Shown here: piece by piece, positions 1 to 8,135 of the stretch
Layout: each line of letters starts with the position of its first letter
How positions within the stretch are numbered: the first letter of the stretch is position 1
Source: Paratrimastix pyriformis
Taxonomy: Eukaryota; Preaxostyla; Paratrimastigidae
Direction: 5' to 3'
Assembly: GCA_027972325.1 (NCBI GenBank)
Contig: JAPMOS010000365.1
Location: 1 to 23,517, forward strand
DNA: 23,517 bases
Notes under the pieces: generated by a model
What the model was told of the DNA's origin: nothing
The model's input: only the letters and a program-made list of their open reading frames with translations
Databases searched by the model: none
Program-made: the position numbers and the translations under genes

Positions 1-1016
1 CGTGGGGCAGACAGGAAGTACCGAGCGTGAAAACGGAGGTGGATGGGTACCAAACTGGATGGTGGAGGTGCGCGAAGAGTGGAAGAGGTCCATGATTTCG
101 GATCCTGCCCTGAAGATTGGACTGAAAAGTGCATTGTGCATGCGAAACGGTGAAGTTGGGGATGAAATGAGACGACGAACATAGACCAGCCCAACGCAGC
201 GCGAGACGGCAAGGGAATGGAAGAGCGTTGTGCCTTGGACATGACCGATATGAGGGTGCCCAAAATCCTCTCCATCTTTTTGAAGGAACGAAAGATCGGA
301 CCCTTCGTCACGGCACGGCTTTCTTCAGGCAATTCAAGATGCAAATACTCACAAAATGGATTAGATGATTGAAAAAAGCAGCTGGTTTCAAAGCTAGTCT
401 CATCCTCCCGGCTTCCAATTTCTGAAATTCTCTTCTGCAATCTGAAGTGAAGAATAAGCTATCCTCCGGGAAACTGCCACACATCGTAGCTGCGCTCTGA
501 CCTGATCTTTTCCTTTTTTGGAGCTCAGATTTCACTCCCGTTTTTCTTCCCCTATCGCCTCATCGAATTCTCGGCCTGCTTCTCGGCCTCCAATTCGGAT
601 CACGTGAGAATCAAATGTCTGCAACAGCATCCACAAAGTCGAACGTTCTGACTGCTGAAAACGCATTTTCAACAGATGATGCCTGCTATTTCGAACATCG
701 GTGACTTCCCTTTCGTTGTGAGCACGTGCCAAACGGACCCCTCGTTCAGGACCCCTGTAGACGGTCTGCGCCTTGCGAGTTTCCCGTCCCAGGGCTTCAT
801 CAAGCCCCGCTTCAGTGTCGCGCACCTCATCCTCCAGGTGAGTCCTCCGCGACCCTTCAGCTCCGTCGCCTCCGGGATGTGCCCTGCCCGCCGGGACCAA
901 TCACCCCGCCACTCAGTGACCGTGGCGAAGGTATCGTCCCACTCGTCCGTCCTGCACCCCAGTCCCCTGCGTTTCCCCGTCGAGGCCGCCACCACCAGCC
1001 AGCATCCACCACTCTC
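1..1016. other. Unique DNA, no recognised gene
   Basis: This is a stretch of non-repetitive sequence before the large minisatellite. The longest short reading frames (about 60-120 codons on either strand) have no motif I recognise, and several overlap each other in different frames. The opening frame at 2-184 is acidic and hydrophilic and could be the tail of a gene that starts outside the window, but nothing in it allows a family call. Confidence 0.5.
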
Positions 1017-2935
1017 CCTCGTCCCTGGTTCCTCGTCCCTCGTCCCTCGTCCCTGGTTCCTCGTCCCTGGTTCCTCGTCCCTGGTTCCTCGTCCCTGGTT
1101 CCTCGTCCCTGGTTCCTCGTCCCTGGTTCCTCGTCCCTCGTCTCACGTCCCTGGTTCCTCGTCCCTTGTCCCTCGTCCCTGGTTCCTCGTCCCTGGTTCC
1201 TCGTTCCTCGTTCCTGGTTCCTTGTCCCTCGTCCCTCGTCCCTCGTCCCTCGTCCCTCGTCCCTCGTCCCTCGTCCCTCGTCCCTCGTCCCTCGTCCCTC
1301 GTCCCTCGTCCCTCGTCCCTCGTCCCTCGTCCCTCGTCCCTCGTCCCTCGTCCCTCGTCCCTCGTCCCTCGTCCCTCGTCCCTCGTCCCTCGTCCCTCGT
1401 CCCTCGTCCCTCGTCCCTCGTCCCTCGTCCCTCGTCCCTCGTCCTCGTCCCTGGTTCCTCGTCCCTGGTTCCTCGTCCCTGGTTCCTCGTCCCTGGTTCC
1501 CTGGTTCCTCGTCCCTGGTTCCTCGTCCCTCGTCCTGGTTCCTCGTCCGTGGTTCCTCGTCCCTCGTCTCACGTCCCTGGTTCCTCGTCCCTGGTTCCTC
1601 GTCCCTGGTTCCTCGTCCCTGGTTCCTCGTCCCTGGTTCCTCGTTCCTCGTTCCTCGTCCCTGGTTCCTCGTCCCTGGTTCCTCGTCCCTGGTTCCTCGT
1701 CCCTCGTCCCTCGTCCCTCGTCCCTGCTTCGTCGTCCCTCGTCCCTCTTCCCTGCTTCGTCGTCCCTCGTCCCTCGTCCCTCGTCCCTGCTTCCTCGACC
1801 CTCGTCCCTCGTCCCTGCTTCCTCGACCCTCGTCCCTGCTTCCTCGACCCGCGTCCCTCGACCCGCGTCCCTCGTCCCTCGTCCCTCGTCCCTCGTCCCT
1901 CGTCCCTCGTCCCTCGTCCCTCGTCCCTCGTCCCTCGTCCCTCGTCCCTCGTCCCTCGTCCCTCGTCCCTCGTCCCTCGTCCCTCGTCCCTCGTCCCTCG
2001 TCCCTCGTCCCTCGTCCCTCGTCCCTCGTCCCTCGTCCCTCGTCCCTCGTCCCTCGACCCGCGTCCCTCGTCCCTCGACCCGCGTCCCTCGTCCCTCGTC
2101 CCTCGTCCCTCGTCGTCCCTCGTCCCTCGTCCCTCGTCCTTCGTCCTTCGTCCTTCGTCCTTCGTCCTTCGTCCTTCGTCCCTCGTCCCTCGTCCCTCGT
2201 CACTGGTTCCTCGTCACTGGTTCTTCGTCCCTGGTTCCTCGTCCCTGGTTCCTCGTCCCTGGTTCCTCGTCCCTGGTTCCTCGTCCCTGGTTCCTCGTCC
2301 CTGGTTCCTCGTCCCTGGTTCCTCGTCCCTGGTTCCTCGTCCGTGGTTCCTCGTCCGTGGTTCCTCGTCCCTCGTCTCGCGTCCCTGGTTCCTCGTCCCT
2401 GGTTCCTCGTCCCTGGTTCCTCGTCCCTCGTCTCACGTCCCTGGTTCCTCGTCCCTTGTCCCTCGTCCCTGGTTCCTCGTCCCTGGTTCCTGGTTCCTTG
2501 TCCCTCGTCCCTCGTCCCTCGTCCCTCGTCCCTCGTCCCTCGTCCCTCGTCCCTCGTCCCTCGTCCCTCGTCCCTCGTCCCTCGTCCCTGCTTCGTCGTC
2601 CCTCGTCCCTCTTCCCTGCTTCGTCGTCCCTCGTCCCTCGTCCGTCCCTGCTTCTCGACCCTCGTCCCTCGTCCCTGCTTCCTCGACCCTCGTCCCTGCT
2701 TCCTCGACCCGCGTCCCTCGTCCCTCGTCCCTCGTCCCTCGTCCCTCGTCCCTCGTCCCGTCCCTCGTCCCGTCCCTCGTCCCGTCCCCGTCCCTCGTCC
2801 CTCGTCCCTCGTCCCCACACCTCGTCCCTCGTCCCCACCTCGTCCCTCGTCCCTCGTCCCTCGTCCCTCGTCCCTCGTCCCCCGCCCCTCGTCCCTCGTC
2901 CCTCGTCCCCCGCACCTCGTCCCACGCACCTCGTC
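1017..2935. repeat. CCCTCGT minisatellite with 14-bp variants
   Basis: About 1.9 kb of tandem CCCTCGT 7-mers is interspersed with a 14-bp variant, CCCTGGTTCCTCGT, and with rarer forms (CCCTGCTTCGTCGT, CCCTGCTTCCTCGA, TCTCACGT, CTTCGTC). Pure 7-mer blocks lie near 1226-1440, 1868-2060 and 2505-2585, and 14-bp blocks near 1021-1225, 1441-1700 and 2205-2500. Blocks recur in the same order about 0.86 kb apart, which points to higher-order duplication. Because 7 is not a multiple of 3 and the unit contains no stop triplet on either strand, very long frames open in several registers and all encode the same heptapeptide (SLVPRPS on the plus strand). They should not be read as genes. The minus strand is GGGACGA repeated, a G3N4 pattern able to form G-quadruplexes. 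Confidence 0.97.
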
Positions 2936-3631
2936 CCACGCACCTCGGGAGCTGGAACGCCTCGCATCTCAAGCACTTCCTCTCCTGCCAACCCGTAGGC
3001 TGCACATGCCCCACCGGGATCGTCTTCGGTCCGTGCTGCCCTCAGACCCCGGAACCAGTGCGGTTTCTTCCCACCTCGGGATCAGGGAGGGGGGATGGAG
3101 GGGATTTGAATGGGGCTGGGGGGAAAAGAACCAACAGATGTGGCGCGCACACGTTTCTGCCCAACCGCACTCACCCAACTCGCAATTCATCTGGACCGCT
3201 CCACCCTCCTCAGGGACTTGTGCACCCGTCGCTCCTCTACCGGGTGATGTGCGAGGTGCAAGTTCGTGATGGGCGGGAGGACCTGTGTCGCCCGGCTCGC
3301 CTATGCTGGCCGACCACCTCATGCGCTGCAAGATTGCCTTCGCGGGGCCATCGCACACCCGAGGTCTGCTCCGCCCGTCCGGGACTCGGGGTCCCTCCCT
3401 CGTTGCTCGGACCGGTGGCTGGTGGCTGGTGGCTGGTGGCAGGCCGAGGTGTGATTTTCTTTCATCCCCGCGCGTTCTTCAATGGGCTGGGGGAACCAGA
3501 GGCGATGCGGGTTGTTCTCGAGAATACCTGATAGGACCCGCTCCTGAGCCCCTTCGTCTGCGCGTCTTGGCCCGGCTGACCTCACAATTCCCATCAGTGC
3601 CTGGGTTACCTGGCTGCAGGTTCACCCCACC
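2936..3631. other. Unique GC-rich DNA, no recognised gene
   Basis: This is non-repetitive GC-rich sequence between two repeat blocks. Frames of up to about 130 codons exist on both strands but overlap and lack recognisable motifs. A short 7-bp tandem repeat (GGTGGCT, four copies) sits near 3414-3441. I see no promoter or RNA gene here that I can support. Confidence 0.5.
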
Positions 3632-3707
3632 CCTCCTCCTCCTCCTCCTCCTCCTCCTCCTCCTCCTCCTCCTCCTCCTCCTCCTCCTCCTCCTCCCTCC
3701 TCCTCCA
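3632..3707. repeat. (CTC)n microsatellite
   Basis: An almost uninterrupted trinucleotide CTC/CCT tract about 75 bp long. The complementary strand is a GGA/GAG tract. Confidence 0.97.
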
Positions 3708-3739
3708 GTGCCCTCTCCTCTGTCATCCTTTGTCATCCT

Positions 3740-4760
3740 TCCCTGCACCGGCACCACCCACCGGCACCACCCCAGCACCGACACCACCCCAAGCACCGGC
3801 ACCACCCCACCACCCCTGCACCACCCCACCCCTGCACCACCCCACCCTCTGCACCACCCTCTGCACCACCCCTGCACCCCACCACCTACACCACCCTCGG
3901 CACCTGCACGACCCGATCACCCTCGGCAACACCACCACCGCCACCACCCGCCACCCCCGGCACCACCGCCAGCTCCACCCCACCGCCACGAGCAGCACCA
4001 CCCCACCGCCACGCCGCCAGCACACCCCACCCCACCCCAGCACCACCCTCCCAGCCCCAGCACACTTGCACCAACCCCAGCACCACCATCAGCACCCCCA
4101 GGACCATGAGCGCCACCCCAAATCCGCCAGTACCACCCCACCGCCACCCCAGAACCACCGCCACCCCAGAACCACCGCCACCCCAGCACCTCCTGCACCA
4201 CCTCCTGCACCACCCCCTGGACCGCCAGTCCCACCCCCTGCACCGCCACAACTCTCTGCACACCTCCACTCCCTGCACAGCCACCAGCCCAGTACCACCA
4301 CCACAGCACCGCCACCACCCCATGCACCACTACCACCACAGACCATCACCCTTCACCCTTCTCCCCTCCCCACCACTCACACTCGCTGCTCCTCACCACC
4401 CTCGCTGCCCCTGGCACTCTCTGCTCCCCTCCCCCGCAGCCTCAACTCCCGCCGTCTGGCCATCGCTCCCCACCTCATCCCGCCCTTCCCTGCTCTGCCT
4501 CTCCTGCCTCAGTCCTTCACCCACCCTTCTCTTTCCATCTCCAGCTCCTTCCATCGGCCGTTCCTCCGGCGAGAATCCGCACCGGTGCGATCCTTACCAC
4601 GGATCAACAGCTTCTGCTGACCTGCCTCCACACCGTTCCCCTCTTGATGCGCATGGGACACTCAGCTCGACTACTTACGCTCCTCGTCCCGTCACTCCGT
4701 CGCCCGTCCTGACATCCAATTCTCCCCCATTGCCTCCTCCCTACCTCCCTGTTCCATCGG
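3740..4760. repeat. C/A-rich, G-poor low-complexity region
   Basis: The top strand is dominated by CACC, CCAC and CAGCACC motifs up to about 4350, and by CCCTC/CTCC-rich sequence afterwards. G is scarce on this strand. The motif spacing is irregular, so this is cryptic simple sequence rather than a clean tandem array. The proline/histidine/threonine-rich frames it opens are compositional by-products. Base composition changes abruptly near 4760-4800, where the LINE region begins. Confidence 0.8.
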
Positions 4761-4796
4761 TCTTCAACTCGTAAACTGGCAGTAAAAATTGATCGT

Positions 4797-4950
4797 ATGT
4801 CCAATATATTGGCAGTTTCAACAATTTACTGGCAATTTACTGGCAAATATACCGGCAGTTTTACGGATTGTATGGGCAGTTTTTCGGCCAGTTTATTTTC
4901 AGTTAATGCCGGCATGAATTTTCAGTTTATTGGCAGTTTTACTGGCCATA
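4797..4950 (+). repeat. Degenerate ~11-bp TGGCAGTTTTA repeats at LINE 5' end
   Basis: Imperfect copies of a unit close to ACTGGCAGTTTT recur through this stretch: TTGGCAGTTT, ACTGGCAATTT, ACTGGCAAATAT, ACCGGCAGTTTT, GGGCAGTTTTTC, GGCCAGTTTATT, TTGGCAGTTTTA and ACTGGCC. It is AT-richer than its surroundings and sits where the LINE appears to start, so it may be part of the element's 5' untranslated or promoter region. The reading frame through it is likely incidental. Confidence 0.6.
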
Positions 4951-5636
4951 CAAAAAAGTTCACTGTGGTGTTTTTGAATCGGTCGGTCGCTTTCCTCCTT
5001 TTTGCCTTCTGGGTTGGTTTGGGATGGGTCGCCAATTTTGGGACCCGTTCAGCTGGGCAAGAAGCTCAGTCTGAGATCTCGACCAAGAAGGTCGATGAAG
5101 AGGAATGGATTTGGAAGGCGGCTGATGGAATTATACGTATGATTATTGAGAATTGTTGGGAACTCTTTGGCCGAATGATATCGAAACGTGGAGAAGCTTC
5201 CATGGAATCGGGGAGTCTCAGCATTAGATCTTGGCTGGAGTGGATTGCTATTGGCTCTGTGAGAACAACTATTGTTATTTTTATTTATGAAACTGCTATT
5301 CGAGGGTTCAGTGACTCTCTGCGACACCGCGTCTGTGTATCATCACTATGCACGGTGTTGGATCGGTTCAAGGAAGGTGTGTCTTCTGGATTCCTCATAA
5401 AAATGTTGCTGGGGAAGCAATTTATGCAAAGATTATGTGGGAAGGGGAGACATGGCTGGAATGTCGGGCAGCATCACCGCGATCGAGTGGAGGTGGACTC
5501 ACGGTCTCCTTGTTCCCTTTGGTCGTTGTGCTGGGTGCAGATGCAAAGTGGTTCTGGCGATGGACTCCCTCCTGCGGGAACCGGGAAAACGATCAAGCCA
5601 GGGACTGATGGGTCCGCCCCTCCCCCTCAGAGACTG

Positions 5637-6927
5637 ATGGGACTGTCTGGAGCATATCAACCAATCACGAAGAAGGGGAAAGGATTCTACGGACCAATTG
5701 TTGCGAACCGCAGACTGGCAACAATTCGACACCCAGATGTCCGGGCAGTTATGAGAACGCTGCCAAGAAACTTCGCTCAGCTCCCTCTCGTCAATGAAAC
5801 TACTCTGTCGGTTGGGTTTGAGCCTGGAGCACTGGAACAACTTCAAGAGTGGGCTCGAGGTGCTGGGGCATCTGTTGAGAATGTGCGAGCATCTGCGGGA
5901 GAGAAGAAGCTGTTCATTTCCAACGATATGGCGACACCAATGGAGGTGTTGCGCGAGTGGCAAAGAACCGAGGTGGTGCTGTCGAACGTGGCCCTGATTC
6001 CTGTGAGGAACCGGCTGTTCCTGGAGGTGAGGGGAGCGGTCGACGATCGCGTTCTCGACCCCGTTACGATCATTGATGGACAGCGACGGGTCGAGCTCCG
6101 GTGGCGCCAGCTGGATGGGGAAGTCCCGAAGGACGACCTCGGTTGGGCGTCCGGACGGAGTGACCTCGAGCTGCTTCGAGCCAGACAATTTGCGGTGGAT
6201 ACTGGTAAACTAAGCGCGGATGCTGCTCTCGATTTTCATGACGGTTATGTGGTCGCAGACCCTAAGGATCTTGTTGGACTCAAAAGTCTGTCGATTGACT
6301 GTCATTGGGATTTACAGTTTTTTTGTAGTGGCGCTCCATATGCTGGAAAGGACACGGAAATCTACTTTTATCTCCAGAGGCATTGGGAGAGTCTTTGCTG
6401 GTGGCGCGAATCCACCGCCACTTGCCACGGAGGCGGCAAGAACTGGAGTGTTCTCACTTCCGGAGGCGCAGATGACAAGGACTGGCTCCCCCAGAACAGC
6501 CGGATCCCCGACAAGAAAAAGAACGGCCGAACACCCGCTGAGTCGGAAGGCGACGACACCCCGCAAGGAGCCGGAGTCGGAGATGGGGAGGATGCTGATG
6601 ATGATGCCCGCGGGTGGACAGGCTGCAAGCCGATCTGCGACGGTGCAGGGGACTCAAGAGGTGCTGGAAACTCAGGGGATTCCTCAGAGGACACCGGAAG
6701 CCCACCGCGAGAACGCTGTGTTGCACCCGCTGCAGCCACAACCGGAGCATCAAGCATCTCACTCACGCCACTCAAGCCATCCCATGACTTCTCAATCCGA
6801 ACGCGCCGCGTCCCATCATTCGCATCACTCCCATCACTCCCATCACTCCCATCACTCCGACCACCAGTCTCATCACTCCGATCGTACCCATCGGGCCAGC
6901 AGCCATGGCTCAACGCATTCGATGTAA
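5637..6927 (+). CDS. LINE ORF1 (gag-like), two frames
   Basis: This is probably the element's first protein, which in LINEs usually binds RNA and forms the ribonucleoprotein. The frame is open from 4797, but the coding-like part starts around Met 5637 (MGLSGAYQPITKKGKG). The first 200 or so residues are hydrophilic and mixed alpha/beta in character, without a CCHC knuckle or RRM that I can recognise. Up to about 6318 the coding-like frame is that of 4797. After a T7 run at 6318-6324 the coding-like frame is the +1 frame, which encodes a basic, disordered linker (RKRTAEHPLSRKATTPRK) and a His/Ser-rich tail with repeated HSH, ending in TAA at 6925-6927. Purine-first codon bias supports the switch. 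The original frame also stays open through this stretch and joins the downstream USP domain, so a single large ORF1-USP polyprotein of 1102 residues cannot be excluded. Function beyond 'LINE ORF1' is unknown. Confidence 0.6.
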
Positions 6928-6935
6928 AAGATGTG

Positions 6936-8105
6936 ATGTTTTGTCCTTATGGTGTTTTTCCTTCGTCTCCTGATTTGATGCCAATGGGCTTTGCAGGGAA
7001 AAAAATACGAAGATGTCGCTCTTGTACCCTGGGAGAATGGGTAAGAGGAGGGATTGTAGGGGTCAAGAGGGATGGCCGACCGAAATGTGTGATGATGGAG
7101 GGTGGAATCAGGGATGGGAAAGATAGCAGGGGGACGGAAGAATGGGGTAGGATAAAAGGGGGTTCAAAGGGAGAGGAAGCTGAAACAGTACATAAAAGAG
7201 TGTTTGGGGTTGTAGGTGTCAAAAGGGAACTCCAAGATAACAGTTGTTATCTTGGAGTTGCGTTACAAATAGTGGAAGGTTTAGGGGTAGAGCTCAACGG
7301 AGAGTGGGGGAAATGCATACGTGCCCTCAGGATGGGGAGAGAAGAGAGACTGAGACATGGTAAGAAAGGGAGACTGCTCGGAGAAGTTGGTTTTATACAG
7401 GGACTAGAAGGGCATCAGGAAGATGCGAGGGAGCTTCTTGAGTATGTGTTGGAGGCATCCCACGCTAGCCGGGTCGTGCGAACAGATCGTTGGAGATGTG
7501 TGATGTGTGGCGAGATGTCAGAAGTTGAGGTGGTGCAGAGCTCGGTGGTGCGTGTGGAAGTTTGTGCAGATGGGGATCAAGCTCAAATGGAAAACATAGT
7601 AAGGGGGAAAAGGATGGCGACTTGCAACTGCTGCGGGGCGGAAAGCGAACAAGTGAATGAGGGCTCCTTTGAATGGGACCGGGATGTGATCGTGGTATCG
7701 AGACGAAGGAATGTAGGAGATGTCTACGACCGTAAGCTTTGTGAAACTGGGCCGATGACTTGGAACGGGAAAGTGTGGTACCCTGTCGCTGCCATGATTC
7801 ATCGTGGTGGAGTGGGAGGGGGTCACTGGACCTGTGTGAAAAAAATTCATGGAGGGCGCTGGTTCTATTTCGATGATGCTGCAGTTCAGGAGATTGCTTC
7901 GGATGATGTTTTGTGGGCATACCTGGGAGAGGCAGCAGCTGTCGTCTACTCAAGTGAGGTAGGAGGGAAGAGCCAGGTGAGATACCGGACATTTGCGCTC
8001 GGTCTGCCGAAGAAGCCGGATGAGAAGGGGAGAGGAGCGCCGAAGGGTGAGATTTCTCCCACCAAAACCACCAGGAGGAACAGATGTTACGGGACAGGAA
8101 GGTGA
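6936..8105 (+). CDS. USP/C19-type deubiquitinase-like protease in LINE
   Basis: This is a ubiquitin-specific-protease-like cysteine protease, expected to cleave ubiquitin from conjugates. Counting from Met 6936 (389 residues): the Cys box DNSCYLGVALQ has Cys104; the 'QQDA' box is HQEDARELLEYVLEA (Gln161 onward); a zinc-finger-like 'fingers' module has Cys188/Cys191 and Cys230/Cys232/Cys233; WDRDVIVVSRRR matches the strand before the core; the His box is GGGHWTCVKKIHG with His297; WFYFDDAAV supplies Asp313/314; and a closing AYLGEAAAVVYSS matches the final USP strand. The catalytic set looks complete and the size suits a compact USP. The 6936 ATG lies nine bases after the ORF1 stop, suggesting a separate ORF; the same frame is also open upstream to 4797. 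It ends 30 bases before the next ATG, on the same strand. The +1 frame beyond about 8090 continues to a stop at 8244 and looks like an alternative C-terminus. OTU and Ulp1 proteases are known from some mobile elements; a USP in a LINE is unusual. Confidence 0.8.
   Translation: MFCPYGVFPSSPDLMPMGFAGKKIRRCRSCTLGEWVRGGIVGVKRDGRPKCVMMEGGIRDGKDSRGTEEWGRIKGGSKGEEAETVHKRVFGVVGVKRELQDNSCYLGVALQIVEGLGVELNGEWGKCIRALRMGREERLRHGKKGRLLGEVGFIQGLEGHQEDARELLEYVLEASHASRVVRTDRWRCVMCGEMSEVEVVQSSVVRVEVCADGDQAQMENIVRGKRMATCNCCGAESEQVNEGSFEWDRDVIVVSRRRNVGDVYDRKLCETGPMTWNGKVWYPVAAMIHRGGVGGGHWTCVKKIHGGRWFYFDDAAVQEIASDDVLWAYLGEAAAVVYSSEVGGKSQVRYRTFALGLPKKPDEKGRGAPKGEISPTKTTRRNRCYGTGR
7228..7259 (+). other. Perfect 14-bp inverted repeat over USP Cys codon
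   Basis: The left arm AACTCCAAGATAAC (7228-7241) and the right arm GTTATCTTGGAGTT (7246-7259) are exact reverse complements around a 4-nt loop, AGTT. The predicted catalytic cysteine codon TGT (7245-7247) spans the loop/right-arm junction. In RNA this would be a stable hairpin. Confidence 0.9.
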
Positions 8106-8135
8106 TGGGGAGTTGGTTCCTGTGGTTAGAATCCC

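Noticed and set aside
1017-2935. CCCTCGT array as telomeric DNA
   Set aside because: The unit does not match TTAGGG-type repeats, it has many 14-bp variants, and it is flanked by unique DNA on both sides.
676-3531. Very long open frames (up to about 950 codons) through the minisatellite on both strands
   Set aside because: They exist only because the 7-bp unit lacks stops; the same peptide appears in several registers and there is no domain or codon bias.
3730-4620. Pro/His/Thr-rich proteins in the C/A-rich region
   Set aside because: They follow base composition only; overlapping frames give equally biased peptides and none has a recognisable domain.
4797-5600. N-terminal 270 residues of the long frame as part of LINE ORF1
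   Set aside because: The start lies in degenerate AT-rich repeats and the sequence has no recognisable fold; more likely untranslated leader, though not excluded.
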